Source: Lachnospiraceae bacterium (GTDB taxonomy: Bacteria > Bacillota > Clostridia > Lachnospirales > Lachnospiraceae). Taken from it: 64,000 nucleotides of DNA. Below are positions 53,372-61,915 of the stretch, piece by piece. Both the position numbers and the translations under genes were made by a program. The first letter of the stretch is position 1, and the number at the start of each line of letters is the position of its first letter. The notes below the pieces were generated by a model, which worked only from the letters and a program-made list of their open reading frames with translations, was not told the origin of the DNA and did no database searches. The stretch covers positions 62,001 through 126,000 of the forward strand of contig JAFUPV010000006.1 of the NCBI GenBank assembly GCA_017472605.1. The letters run 5' to 3'.

Positions 53372-53782
53372 ATGGAGAAGAATGGAAATGACTTTAATTC
53401 ATCGGTAAGTGCGCTTCTGAAAGGTCTGGAAGCATTTGTCTGTACAAAGACAGTTGTCGGTGAACCGATGAAGGTTAATGATGCGATCATTCTGCCGCTT
53501 GTTGACATGAAATTCGGAATTGGTGCAGGAGCATTCGAAGGAGAAAAGAAAAACAACGCCGGCGGCGGTCTTGGTGCAACCATCAACCCGTGTGCTGTCC
53601 TTGTGATCCAGGATGGAACCACAAAGATGGTAAGTGTGAAGAATCAGGATGTGACATCAAAGATTGTTGACATGGTTCCCGGAATCATCAACCGCTTTAC
53701 CTCCAAAGGTAAGGAACAGACCGATCCGGAAGTAGAAGAAGCTGTTTCCGATATTCTTGAGAACGGAAGGAACGTGGAATAA
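53372..53782 (+). CDS. gerW: GerW family sporulation protein (YtfJ)
   Basis: This 136-residue protein has the family pattern VCTKTVVGEPMKVNDAIILP, KFGIGAGAFEGEKKN, GGLGATINPCAVLVIQDG and a Gly-rich middle. In Bacillus YtfJ/GerW is needed for proper spore germination. It follows the DUF2953 gene by 3 bp. Followed by the inverted repeat at 53795-53869. Confidence 0.93.
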   Translation: MEKNGNDFNSSVSALLKGLEAFVCTKTVVGEPMKVNDAIILPLVDMKFGIGAGAFEGEKKNNAGGGLGATINPCAVLVIQDGTTKMVSVKNQDVTSKIVDMVPGIINRFTSKGKEQTDPEVEEAVSDILENGRNVE

Positions 53783-53794
53783 ATCGTCATAAAA

Positions 53795-53869
53795 AAAATA
53801 AGTCCGCATACCTTATATAGTGAATAACCGGGTGGGAATCGCTATGAAAAGAGTATGCGGACTTATTTT
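53795..53869 (+). terminator. 17-bp inverted repeat with small-gene start in its loop
   Basis: Arms 53795-53811 (AAAATAAGTCCGCATAC) and 53853-53869 are perfect complements, separated by 41 bases and followed by ATTTT. It looks like a terminator for the gerW transcript, but the start codon and ribosome binding region of the next small gene lie inside its loop. Confidence 0.65.
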
Positions 53870-53987
53870 ATTTTCCATTGGGATCGGCATGGCGATCATG
53901 ATCTGCCTGCCGACAACGTTCTGTACGGTTTTTATTGCAGTAGCAGTGATGATTCTTGGATATAATCTGTTTTGCATGGGAAAATAA
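53844..53987 (+). CDS. Small membrane protein, 47 residues
   Basis: ATG at 53844 opens a 47-codon frame: MKRVCGLILFSIGIGMAIMI, a CLPTTFC turn with two cysteines, then a second helix (VFIAVAVMILGYNLFCM) and GK. Two membrane helices with a short loop make a plausible hairpin membrane protein. GGGTGGGA upstream is a modest ribosome binding site. The regular hydrophobic pattern and lack of stops argue it is real; no family name is offered. Confidence 0.6.
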   Translation: MKRVCGLILFSIGIGMAIMICLPTTFCTVFIAVAVMILGYNLFCMGK

Positions 53988-53994
53988 AAACTAA

Positions 53995-54017
53995 CAGCCA
54001 CCGGAATTCGGTGGCTG
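53995..54017 (-). terminator. Terminator of rpmB
   Basis: Nine-bp stem CAGCCACCG / CGGTGGCTG; on the minus strand it is followed by TTAGTTTTTA. Confidence 0.85.
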
Positions 54018-54033
54018 CGTCTTACGCTCTTAT

Positions 54034-54219
54034 TTACGCTCTTTCAACTAAACCGGAACGCAGGCAGGAAGTACAAACATACATCCTCTTGTTGGCTCCA
54101 TTCTCTTTTACTCTAACAGACTTAACGTTAGACTTCCAAACCGCATTGGTCTTTCTATTGGAATGGCTCACATTATGACCAAAATGAGCACCTTTCTGAC
54201 AGATTTCACACTTTGCCAT
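54034..54219 (-). CDS. rpmB: 50S ribosomal protein L28
   Basis: This 61-residue protein is the zinc-type L28: MAKCEICQKGAHFGHNVSHS with CxxC at the start, then VRVKENGANKRMYVCTSCLR with the second CxxC. A perfect AAGGAGGTG site and strong promoter precede it. It is divergent from the Asp23-fakA-recG genes, the arrangement seen in many Firmicutes. Confidence 0.97.
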   Translation of the reverse strand: MAKCEICQKGAHFGHNVSHSNRKTNAVWKSNVKSVRVKENGANKRMYVCTSCLRSGLVERA

Positions 54220-54272
54220 TTCATCGCACCTCCTTAATGCATATTAAGCCGGTCAAGGCTCACAACGAGACT

Positions 54273-54301
54273 ATAATAGCAGATATTAATCAATTTTGCA
54301 A
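54273..54301 (-). promoter_or_regulatory. Promoter of rpmB
   Basis: On the minus strand, TTGCAA, 17-base spacer, TATTAT preceded by TGC (extended -10). Confidence 0.78.
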
Positions 54302-54330
54302 GAGCTTTTTGAAAAAAATATGAGAAAACA

Positions 54331-54359
54331 TTGACAGGAACCTTGATGTTCAATATAAT
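54331..54359 (+). promoter_or_regulatory. Consensus sigma-A promoter for Asp23-fakA operon
   Basis: TTGACA, 17-base spacer, TATAAT: a full consensus match, about 100 bp before the start. Another TATAAT at 54426-54431 with a poor -35 may be a second start. Confidence 0.9.
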
Positions 54360-54463
54360 AAAGCGAAGACCCGAAAAAATATGCAGGATTCCGAAATTGC
54401 TATTTTCTTTTTGACCAAAATCGGTTATAATCAAAGTAGCTATATCTATCTGGAGGTAAAAGT

Positions 54464-54820
54464 ATGAAGGGACGTTTATCGAATCCGATTGGTGATGTTC
54501 TGATCAACACAGACGTCATTTCCAAATATGCAGGATCAATGGCAGTTGAGTGCTTCGGTATTGTCGGCATGGCACGTATCAGCATGAAAGACGGTCTGGT
54601 TCATCTGCTGAAGAAGGACAGCCTGACAAAGGGTGTGAATGTTGTTCTGGAAGACAACAAACTCTATATTGACTTCCATGTAATCGTATCGTACGGTGTC
54701 AGCATCCTTGCTGTGTACCGCAACCTGACAGAAAATGTGAAATACCATGTAGAAGAACTGACCGGCATTGAGGTTGCAAAGATCGACATGTATGTGGAAG
54801 GCGTCAGAGTAATTGACTAA
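54464..54820 (+). CDS. Asp23/Gls24 family protein (YloU-like)
   Basis: This 118-residue protein has the DUF322/Asp23 pattern: VLINTDVISKYAGSMAVECF, GIVGMA, LYIDFHVIVSYGVSILAVYR and the end VAKIDMYVEGVRVID. It is the counterpart of Bacillus yloU, which precedes the DAK-type kinase gene yloV as here. Second Asp23 paralogue in the window. TGGAGGT site. Confidence 0.92.
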   Translation: MKGRLSNPIGDVLINTDVISKYAGSMAVECFGIVGMARISMKDGLVHLLKKDSLTKGVNVVLEDNKLYIDFHVIVSYGVSILAVYRNLTENVKYHVEELTGIEVAKIDMYVEGVRVID

Positions 54821-54851
54821 CGGAAACGTTTGTTTAAGGAGGAACAAAACT

Positions 54852-56528
54852 GTGGCAGAACAGGTAATTAGCGCTGCTTTACTGAAAAAAATGTTTCTTG
54901 CTGGTGTGACCAGTCTGGATACAAAAAAAGAATGGATTAATGAACTGAATGTATTCCCGGTTCCGGATGGCGATACCGGTACAAATATGACTCTGACGAT
55001 CATGTCAGCTGCAAAAGAAGTCATGGCTCTGCCGATGGAGCCTGCGATGGAGGCGCTGGCGAAAGCAATTTCTTCCGGTTCCCTTCGCGGCGCGAGAGGA
55101 AACTCCGGTGTTATTCTTTCTCAGCTGTTCCGCGGCTTCACAAAGGAAATCAGACAGTGTGAGGAAATCGATGTTCCGAGACTGGCTGCTGCTCTCCAGA
55201 GAGCAGCGGAAACTGCCTACAAGGCGGTTATGAAGCCGAAGGAAGGAACCATTCTGACGGTAGCAAGGGGGATTGCAGAAAAAGCAATCGAAATCGCAGC
55301 AACAGAAACGGACATGGATCACTTTATTCAGGAACTGTTAAAGGAAGGTGACTATGTTCTCAGCCAGACACCGGAAATGCTTCCTGTGCTGAAGCAGGCT
55401 GGCGTTGTGGACTCTGGCGGACAGGGTCTGATGGTTGTTCTGAAAGGCTGCTATGAAGGATATCTTGGCAAAGAAGTGGCAGTTGACTTTGAGAAGCCGG
55501 CAGCTGCACCGTCGGAAGGTACTTCCCTGAGCAAAGCGGAGATTGACACGGCAGACATCAAATTCGGATACTGTACCGAGTTCATCATCATGACAGAGCG
55601 CACATTCACAATGGACGATGAGATTTCCTTCAAGGAGTATCTGTCTTCCATCGGTGATTCCATTGTCTGTGTTGCAGATGATGAAATTGTAAAGGTACAT
55701 GTTCATACCAATGATCCCGGTCTTGCAATCCAGCGTGCTCTGACCTACGGCCAGCTGACACGGATGAAGATCGATAACATGCGCGAAGAGCATCAGGAGC
55801 GCGTAATCAAGGATGCGGAAAAGCTTGCTGCCGAGCAGGCTGCAAAGGCAGAAGCGCCGGTTGAACTGAAGGAATACGGATTCATCAGTGTTTCTGCCGG
55901 TTCCGGTTTAAGTGAAATCTTCCGTGGACTCGGTGTGGACTATGTCATTGAAGGCGGACAGACCATGAACCCCAGCACGGAGGATATGCTGAACGCAGTT
56001 GCCAATGTACATGCAAAGAATATCTTCATCCTTCCCAATAACTCCAACATCATCCTCGCTGCAAACCAGGCAAAGAATCTTGTAGAAGACAAGGAAATCT
56101 TTGTTATTCCGACAAAGACAGTTCCGCAGGGAATTACTGCGATGATCAACTTTACACCGGATAAGTCAATGGAAGAAAATGCCCAGGACATGATCGAGGA
56201 AATCCGTCACGTCAAGACCGGCCAGGTTACCTATGCCGTGCGTGATACGGTGATCGACGGAATCGAGATCCACAAGGACGATATCATCGGTCTTGGTGAC
56301 AAGACAATTCTTGCAGATGGAAAAGAGATTACCGAGGTAACGTTTGAGACAATCAAGGCGATGGTAGATGAGGATTCCGAACTGGTAGGTATCTACTATG
56401 GAGCCGGTATTACGGAGGAACAGGCAGAGGAGCTGGCAGAGCGTCTCAGTGAAGAATTCCCGTCTGTTGATGTGGAGATCAATGAAGGCGGTCAGCCCAT
56501 CTACTACTACATTTTATCCGTTGAATAA
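54852..56528 (+). CDS. fakA: DAK domain fatty acid kinase subunit, FakA-like (YloV)
   Basis: This 558-residue protein has an N-terminal DhaL domain (LNVFPVPDGDTGTNMTLT binds ATP-Mg; SLRGARGNSGVILSQLFRGF) and a C-terminal DegV-like partner-binding half (FGYCTEFIIMTERTF; FVIPTKTVPQGITAMINF). FakA phosphorylates fatty acids held by FakB/DegV proteins so exogenous fatty acids enter phospholipids. GTG at 54852 follows AAGGAGG and is preferred to an upstream frame opening at 54813 that overlaps the previous gene. Confidence 0.92.
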   Translation: MAEQVISAALLKKMFLAGVTSLDTKKEWINELNVFPVPDGDTGTNMTLTIMSAAKEVMALPMEPAMEALAKAISSGSLRGARGNSGVILSQLFRGFTKEIRQCEEIDVPRLAAALQRAAETAYKAVMKPKEGTILTVARGIAEKAIEIAATETDMDHFIQELLKEGDYVLSQTPEMLPVLKQAGVVDSGGQGLMVVLKGCYEGYLGKEVAVDFEKPAAAPSEGTSLSKAEIDTADIKFGYCTEFIIMTERTFTMDDEISFKEYLSSIGDSIVCVADDEIVKVHVHTNDPGLAIQRALTYGQLTRMKIDNMREEHQERVIKDAEKLAAEQAAKAEAPVELKEYGFISVSAGSGLSEIFRGLGVDYVIEGGQTMNPSTEDMLNAVANVHAKNIFILPNNSNIILAANQAKNLVEDKEIFVIPTKTVPQGITAMINFTPDKSMEENAQDMIEEIRHVKTGQVTYAVRDTVIDGIEIHKDDIIGLGDKTILADGKEITEVTFETIKAMVDEDSELVGIYYGAGITEEQAEELAERLSEEFPSVDVEINEGGQPIYYYILSVE

Positions 56529-56537
56529 GGAGGAACG

Positions 56538-58520
56538 ATGCAGGCAGAAGATTCGATTCTGAAAATCAAAGGAATCGGTGAAAAAACTGCGCTGCTGTAT
56601 CAGAAGCTGGGAATCCATACAGTGGGCGAACTGCTCCGCTATTATCCCAGATCCTATGAACGATTTGAAGAACCTGTGACGATCCGGGAGACTGCAAGCA
56701 TGGATTTTGCAGCCATCCGGGTCGTTATTGTTTCTGTGCCGTCGGTCCATTCGGTTAAACGGCTGCAGATCGTTTCCACAGCAGTAGCCGATGAAGAAGG
56801 CAGTAAAATCCGCGTTACCTGGTATCAGATGCCGTTTCTGCGAAGTACGCTGAAACCGGGAGCAAGATATGTATTCCGTGGAAAAATCAAAGGAACCGGA
56901 AAATCACGTGTTCTGGAACAGCCGCAGATCTTTACACATGGCGCCTATGAAAAGAAGCAGATTTCTCTGCAGCCTGTCTATGGGCTGACTGCCGGGCTGA
57001 CCAGTCAGGCAATCTCAAAAGCGGTCGGTCTTGTTTTTGAGAGCGGAATTCAGCTGGAGGAGACACTGCCGGATGAAGTACTTCGTGATTATCGTCTGAT
57101 GGAACTTGGACAGGCTGTCCGTCTGATGCATTTTCCGGAGAATGAGCAGGAATTCAGGCAGGCAAGACGGCGGATCGCTTTTGAAGAGTTTTACCGGTTT
57201 CTGATCGCGGTCAGCCAGATGAAGGCAAAGCTGGAGCAGGAAAAGAATCATTTCGCAATCACAGAACGGCTGGAGGTGCGGAATCTGATCGAGCGGCTAC
57301 CTTACCGTCTGACCGGCGCGCAGATGCGGACATACCGGGAAATCTCGGACGATCTGACAGGACATCACATGATGTACCGGATGGTTCAGGGAGACGTTGG
57401 TTCCGGCAAAACAATCGTTGCGTTTCTTGCCATGTACCAGGCTGCGCTCTGTCATTATCAAAGCGCGCTGATGGCACCGACGGAAGTGCTGGCTTCGCAG
57501 CATTATAAGAACTTTGTAAAAATGGCAGAAGAGTATCAGCTTCCGCTGCGGATCGTGCTTCTGACCGGTTCCATGACTGCGGCACAAAAAAAAGAGGCAT
57601 ACCGACAGATCCGGGAACATGAAGCGGATCTGATCATCGGAACCCATGCGCTGATCCAGGAGAAGGTACAGTATAACGATCTGGCGCTTGTCATTACGGA
57701 TGAACAGCATCGTTTTGGTGTTCGTCAGAGGGATAAACTCAGTGAGAAGGGCCATACACCGCATGTTCTCGTCATGAGTGCAACTCCAATTCCGCGTTCT
57801 CTCGCAATCATTCTTTACGGAGATCTGGACATTTCGGTTATGGATGAGCTTCCGGCAGCAAGACTGCCGATTAAAAACTGTGTCGTTGATATCAATTACC
57901 GACCCAATGCCTGGAAATTTATCAGAGGTCAGGTGGAGGCAGGAAGGCAGGCCTATGTGATCTGCCCGATGGTGGAAGAGAGCGAACAGGTGTCTGGAGA
58001 GGATGTTGTCAGCTATTGCAGAAAGCTGAGAGAGGCATTTTCAGGAGAAATCTGCGTGGAGTTTCTTCATGGAAAAATGCCGGATCGGACAAAAGAAGAA
58101 CTGATGGGCAGATTTGCGTCAAATGAGATTCAGGTGCTTGTATCTACGACTGTGATTGAGGTTGGTATTGATGTGCCAAATGCAACGGTTATTGTGATCG
58201 AGAATGCGGAGAAATTCGGACTTGCCCAGCTTCATCAGCTGCGCGGACGTGTGGGAAGAGGACAGTGGCAGTCCTACTGCATCATGATCGACACATCAGG
58301 AAAAGAGGAAGCAAGAAAACGCCTGGATATTCTGAACCATTCCAATGACGGATTCCATATTGCCTCAGAGGATCTGAAACTCAGAGGCCCCGGTGATTTC
58401 TTTGGCGTCCGCCAGAGCGGCGACATGACGTTTTCCGTTGCTGATGTTTATGCCGATGCAGCGGTTCTGAAAGAGGCGGCAGAAGCGGCAAAGCGGTTTG
58501 GAGCTGCTTATGTAAATTAA
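56538..58520 (+). CDS. recG: ATP-dependent DNA helicase RecG
   Basis: This 660-residue branch-migration helicase has an N-terminal wedge/OB domain (LKIKGIGEKTALLYQKLGIH; YPRSYERFE). Helicase motifs follow: Walker A QGDVGSGKTIVAF, APTEVLASQH, DEQHRFGVRQR (DEQH in motif II), SATPIPRSLAI, then VIEVGIDVPNATVIVIENAE and QLRGRVGRG. Full length. Follows fakA by 9 bp with AAGGAGG, part of the same operon. Confidence 0.97.
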   Translation: MQAEDSILKIKGIGEKTALLYQKLGIHTVGELLRYYPRSYERFEEPVTIRETASMDFAAIRVVIVSVPSVHSVKRLQIVSTAVADEEGSKIRVTWYQMPFLRSTLKPGARYVFRGKIKGTGKSRVLEQPQIFTHGAYEKKQISLQPVYGLTAGLTSQAISKAVGLVFESGIQLEETLPDEVLRDYRLMELGQAVRLMHFPENEQEFRQARRRIAFEEFYRFLIAVSQMKAKLEQEKNHFAITERLEVRNLIERLPYRLTGAQMRTYREISDDLTGHHMMYRMVQGDVGSGKTIVAFLAMYQAALCHYQSALMAPTEVLASQHYKNFVKMAEEYQLPLRIVLLTGSMTAAQKKEAYRQIREHEADLIIGTHALIQEKVQYNDLALVITDEQHRFGVRQRDKLSEKGHTPHVLVMSATPIPRSLAIILYGDLDISVMDELPAARLPIKNCVVDINYRPNAWKFIRGQVEAGRQAYVICPMVEESEQVSGEDVVSYCRKLREAFSGEICVEFLHGKMPDRTKEELMGRFASNEIQVLVSTTVIEVGIDVPNATVIVIENAEKFGLAQLHQLRGRVGRGQWQSYCIMIDTSGKEEARKRLDILNHSNDGFHIASEDLKLRGPGDFFGVRQSGDMTFSVADVYADAAVLKEAAEAAKRFGAAYVN

Positions 58521-58523
58521 AAA

Positions 58524-58561
58524 GACTGATAAGCTTTGTAGGAATGCAAAGCTTATCAGTC
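58524..58561. terminator. Bidirectional terminator between recG and SASP gene
   Basis: A perfect 15-bp stem (GACTGATAAGCTTTG and complement), eight-base loop. T-rich on the minus side (TTTTTAATTT), so it suits the SASP transcript best. Confidence 0.88.
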
Positions 58562-58601
58562 TGTAAATCATAGCGGAAATCAGCTGATGATTGGAACCGG
58601 A

Positions 58602-58808
58602 TTACTTACCGGACATCTGCTTTTCCTGGTTTTCGATCATTTTCTTGACCATATAACCACCAACGCTTCCGTTCTGGTAAGAGGTCAGATTTCCGTTGTA
58701 ACCCTGAGTTAACGGAACACCGATTTCATCGGCAACCTCCATCTTAAACTTGTCCAGCGCTTCCTTTGCCTCCGGTACTGCAACTCTGTTACTGTTTGAA
58801 CCAGCCAT
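58602..58808 (-). CDS. Alpha/beta-type small acid-soluble spore protein
   Basis: This 68-residue protein coats and protects DNA in the forespore. The family signature is clear: ALDKFKMEVADEIGVPLTQG with the germination protease site region, then YNGNLTSYQNGSVGGYMVKK. AAAGGAGG site. A sigma-G type promoter candidate is upstream, as expected for forespore expression. Confidence 0.96.
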   Translation of the reverse strand: MAGSNSNRVAVPEAKEALDKFKMEVADEIGVPLTQGYNGNLTSYQNGSVGGYMVKKMIENQEKQMSGK

Positions 58809-58875
58809 TGTTATTGTCCTCCTTTGTTTTCAGTGTAACGGTTTCATCAAAGCTTTGTTGTTTTTGTTACAGCAA

Positions 58876-58905
58876 TAGTATATGCCGTCTTGCAAAGAAT
58901 ACTCT
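58876..58905 (-). promoter_or_regulatory. Candidate sigma-G promoter of SASP gene
   Basis: On the minus strand, AGAGTA, 17-base spacer, TATACTA (consensus CATACTA). Same -35 and spacing as the spoIVB candidate. Confidence 0.55.
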
Positions 58906-58938
58906 GGTAAGTTGTGCGGATTTTGGCAAAAAATGGGC

Positions 58939-58967
58939 TTGTCAGGAACGAAAATCCATACTATAAT
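58939..58967 (+). promoter_or_regulatory. Promoter of rsmD-coaD genes
   Basis: TTGTCA, 17-base spacer, perfect TATAAT, about 45 bp before rsmD. Confidence 0.82.
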
Positions 58968-59012
58968 ACTAATGATATCGTGTTAATCATACGGTTCAGA
59001 AAGGAACATAAA

Positions 59013-59573
59013 ATGAGAGTCATAGCAGGAACCGCAAGAAGACTTCTTTTGAAAGCTCCGGTCGGAATGGATACCAGACCGACAACGGACCGGATCAAGG
59101 AAACGTTGTTTAATATGCTCCAGAACGATATTTACGGAAGCCGTTTTCTGGATCTGTTCAGCGGAAGCGGAGCCATCGGCATTGAAGCGTTAAGCCGCGG
59201 CGCACAAAGCGCTGTTTTTGTGGAAAATCAGAGAGAAGCCCTTTCCTGGATCCGTGAGAATCTGGCGGTTACAAAACTGGCTGATCGGGCAGAGGTGATG
59301 GCAGAGGACTGTCTTCTGGCACTGAACCGTCTTGCCGCCAGAGGGGAGACGTTCGATATTATTTACCTGGATCCGCCTTATCGTGCCGATCTGGAATATG
59401 AGATCCTGAGAGCACTTCGCAAAACGTCCCTTGTCCACGAGGATACCATGGTGATCATCGAGGCGGTGATGGAAAAAAAACTGCCGGATGCCGAAGACTG
59501 CGGTTTTACCATCGACCGTATTAAAACATATAAAACGAATAAACATTTCTTTTTATCTCCCATGGAGAGATAA
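59013..59573 (+). CDS. rsmD: 16S rRNA (guanine-966-N2)-methyltransferase
   Basis: This 186-residue protein has MRVIAGTARRLLLKAP and TRPTTDRIKETLFNML at the N-terminus, SAM motif FLDLFSGSGAIGIEALSRGA and the catalytic IIYLDPPY. Methylates G966 of 16S rRNA. The ATG at 59013 follows AAAGGAA; the in-frame codons upstream cover the promoter and are not coding. rsmD-coaD pairing is widespread. Confidence 0.95.
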   Translation: MRVIAGTARRLLLKAPVGMDTRPTTDRIKETLFNMLQNDIYGSRFLDLFSGSGAIGIEALSRGAQSAVFVENQREALSWIRENLAVTKLADRAEVMAEDCLLALNRLAARGETFDIIYLDPPYRADLEYEILRALRKTSLVHEDTMVIIEAVMEKKLPDAEDCGFTIDRIKTYKTNKHFFLSPMER

Positions 59574-59639
59574 CGGGCTGCAAGCCTGACATCTTCCGGA
59601 CGGATTCGGCCGGAAATGCAAAGAGCGAATGGAGACATC

Positions 59640-60131
59640 ATGACTAGAGCAATTTATCCGGGCAGCTTTGACCCGGTTACAAGAGGACATCTTGATATCA
59701 TTGAACGTGCAGGAAGAACCATGGAGCATCTGACCGTTGCTGTACTGGTGAACAGTGTGAAGAATCCGCTGTTTACCGTAGAAGAGCGTGTTGAGCTGCT
59801 TCGCAGAGAGACGGCCCACCTGCCTAACGTGGAAGTCACTTCCTTTAATGGTCTTCTGGTTGATTTTGCCAGAGAATCCGGCGCAAAAGTAATCATTCGA
59901 GGACTTCGTGCTGTTACGGATTTCGAATATGAACTTCAGATGGCCCAGACAAACAGAAAAATTGCACCCGAAGTTGATACCCTGTTCTTAACGACAAGCC
60001 TGGAATACGCATATTTAAGTTCCAGCATTGTAAAAGAAGTGGCGCTGTATGACGGCGACATTTCCGCTTTCGTAACCCCTGAGGTAGAACATGCGGTAAA
60101 AGAAAAAATGAAACAGAAACAAAACCGGTAA
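59640..60131 (+). CDS. coaD: Phosphopantetheine adenylyltransferase
   Basis: This 163-residue enzyme makes dephospho-CoA, the penultimate step of CoA synthesis. It has [20 protein letters not shown] with the nucleotidyltransferase HxGH-type motif, [20 protein letters not shown], and the end motif [18 protein letters not shown]. The ATG at 59640 gives the standard length. Confidence 0.96.
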   Translation: MTRAIYPGSFDPVTRGHLDIIERAGRTMEHLTVAVLVNSVKNPLFTVEERVELLRRETAHLPNVEVTSFNGLLVDFARESGAKVIIRGLRAVTDFEYELQMAQTNRKIAPEVDTLFLTTSLEYAYLSSSIVKEVALYDGDISAFVTPEVEHAVKEKMKQKQNR

Positions 60132-60162
60132 CAAGTATATTACCTGAAGGAGAAGAAAGACT

Positions 60163-60768
60163 ATGAGCAGAATTGAGCAGCTGATTGGTGAGATTGAAGA
60201 GTTTATTGATGGTTGTAAGCTTCAGCCGTTTTCCAGCACAAAGATTGTTGTGGACAAGGCACAGCTGGAAGAATTGCTTGTTGAACTTCGTCATCGTACC
60301 CCGGATGAAATCAAGAAGTATCAGAAGATTCTGAATAATAAGGAAGCGATTATTAATGATGCAAAGGCGCAGGCTGAGGCAATCATTACCGCTGCAAACA
60401 TTCAGACCAACGAAATGGTAAATGAACATGAAATCACGCAGCGCGCCTACGCAAAGGCAAATGAAGTGGTAACCGAAGCAACTGAGAAAGCAGAAGAGAT
60501 CATGAACAAGGCCATCGAAGATGCCAATACCCTTCGCTCAAGTGCGGTTGCCTATACCGACGAGATGCTGAGTACCGCTCAGAACATCATCAGTGCCGGC
60601 ATGGACGGAATCCGCGAGAAATATGAAGCAATGATGGAAATGCTGCAGTCCAGCTATGAAGTTCTTGTTGAGAACAGAAAAGAGCTGTATCCCCAGGAAG
60701 TGGCGCAGGAAGAGACAAATGCTCCGGCGTTCGATTCCTTTGATCTGAAAGCGGACGAAGAACAGTAA
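60163..60768 (+). CDS. Coiled-coil protein (DivIVA-like / V-ATPase subunit H-like annotation)
   Basis: This 201-residue soluble protein is dominated by long amphipathic helices (about residues 55-175), rich in Ala, Glu and Lys (NDAKAQAEAIITAANIQTNE; ANEVVTEATEKAEEIMNKAI). Such proteins after coaD in Clostridia are often labelled ATPase or vacuolar-type ATPase subunit H purely for coiled-coil similarity. No nucleotide-binding motif is present. A scaffold role is possible. AAGGAGAA site. Ends at a large hairpin. Confidence 0.8.
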   Translation: MSRIEQLIGEIEEFIDGCKLQPFSSTKIVVDKAQLEELLVELRHRTPDEIKKYQKILNNKEAIINDAKAQAEAIITAANIQTNEMVNEHEITQRAYAKANEVVTEATEKAEEIMNKAIEDANTLRSSAVAYTDEMLSTAQNIISAGMDGIREKYEAMMEMLQSSYEVLVENRKELYPQEVAQEETNAPAFDSFDLKADEEQ

Positions 60769-60797
60769 CTTTGTCCAGATTGACGGTGACGCAGAAG

Positions 60798-60866
60798 CCC
60801 TGCGGTCTCTTTGGTTCGCAGTTTTGCGTTTTCAAACCATAAGGTTTGACCAAGGCAGACGCAGGG
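60798..60866. terminator. Long imperfect hairpin between convergent genes
   Basis: Outer arms CCCTGCG...GCAGGG extend imperfectly over about 18 bases each, with an inner AAACC/GGTTT hairpin, followed by TTTTCC. Lies between the coiled-coil gene and ylbJ. Confidence 0.65.
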
Positions 60867-60871
60867 TTTTC

Positions 60872-61777
60872 CTATTTGTATGACAGGAAGAAATAGATGA
60901 CAGTGGAAGATGCGGCATGAAGAATGCGGTGGAGCAGATAGGGACGGATGCGAAACAGATCCTTTCCGAGCGCGTCCCGCACCTGCAGCAGTGTGGAAAT
61001 GCCGCCGAATCCAAGGACGAAGACTGCGATCAGTTCTTTTGTCAGAACCGGAACCGGGAGGTGCGCGAGGGAACGGATTCCCCAGGTCATTTCCAGAAGA
61101 CCGCCAAGAATGGTAATTGTCGTGGAGAAAGCCGGCAGACTTTGCGTCAGGAGCCGGTTCAGAATGGTGAAGAACATCAGATAGCATGCAATGCGGATGA
61201 TGATGCGGAGACTTTTGTTGTATACTTCATCGAAAAGTTCCATGGAAAAACAGATGGACTGCTTTGTTTTGTCTGAGGAGGAAGATGCTGTTTTCGAGAG
61301 CAGAGGCCAGGAAAACAGGACAGAAAGACCAATCGGAAGATAAATGGCAGGCAAAAGATGTTCTGTTCGGATGGAAGGCAGGCAGACAGAAGAAACAAAG
61401 CCGATCAGAAACATCGGACTGGGGCAGTGGACGTACCGATTTAAAATGCCGACTTCATCCGGACTCAGCTGCCCGATTCGATAAAGGTCCGCGCAGGTCT
61501 TCGCCCCCATCGGGTAACCGCAGATCATTCCGGAGATGACGGGAAGAAGACGGGAAAACGGAATGGAGGAAATGTGGGGCAGCCTGGAAAACAGCGCGAA
61601 AAAGAGATTGGTGCTGACAAGGAAGGAGGTCAGAATCATCGAAGGGAACAGCGACGGGACGACCTGACTGTACCAGATGGTAAGGCCTTCGGATGCGGCA
61701 GCGATGCTGACGGAGGGATTTGACAGCAGCAGTAGAAAAAAAGCAAAGACAAAAAGAGGAGGGAACAGAGTGCGCAT
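60872..61777 (-). CDS. ylbJ: Sporulation integral membrane protein YlbJ
   Basis: This 301-residue polytopic protein of the nucleoside-recognition/Gate family is needed for spore cortex formation in Bacillus. It shows the YlbJ pattern VVPSLFPSMILTSFLVSTNL, ICGYPMGAKTCADLYRIGQL and NRYVHCPSPMFLIGFV. It starts at ATG 61777 after AGGAAAGGA; codons upstream in frame lack a start signal. It is about 100 residues shorter than Bacillus YlbJ (recalled length). The coaD-ylbJ neighbourhood is conserved. Confidence 0.88.
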   Translation of the reverse strand: MRTLFPPLFVFAFFLLLLSNPSVSIAAASEGLTIWYSQVVPSLFPSMILTSFLVSTNLFFALFSRLPHISSIPFSRLLPVISGMICGYPMGAKTCADLYRIGQLSPDEVGILNRYVHCPSPMFLIGFVSSVCLPSIRTEHLLPAIYLPIGLSVLFSWPLLSKTASSSSDKTKQSICFSMELFDEVYNKSLRIIIRIACYLMFFTILNRLLTQSLPAFSTTITILGGLLEMTWGIRSLAHLPVPVLTKELIAVFVLGFGGISTLLQVRDALGKDLFRIRPYLLHRILHAASSTVIYFFLSYK

Positions 61778-61915
61778 GCGGTTCCTTTCCTGAGTCACAC
61801 AGGGATTTTGCACGGCAGTGGATGAGAAGAGAAATGCCGGCAGAGAACCATGTGATTCTTTTTTTCTATATATATGCAGTGGTTGTAACAGAAAATGAAA
61901 AACAGGAGGCAGATT

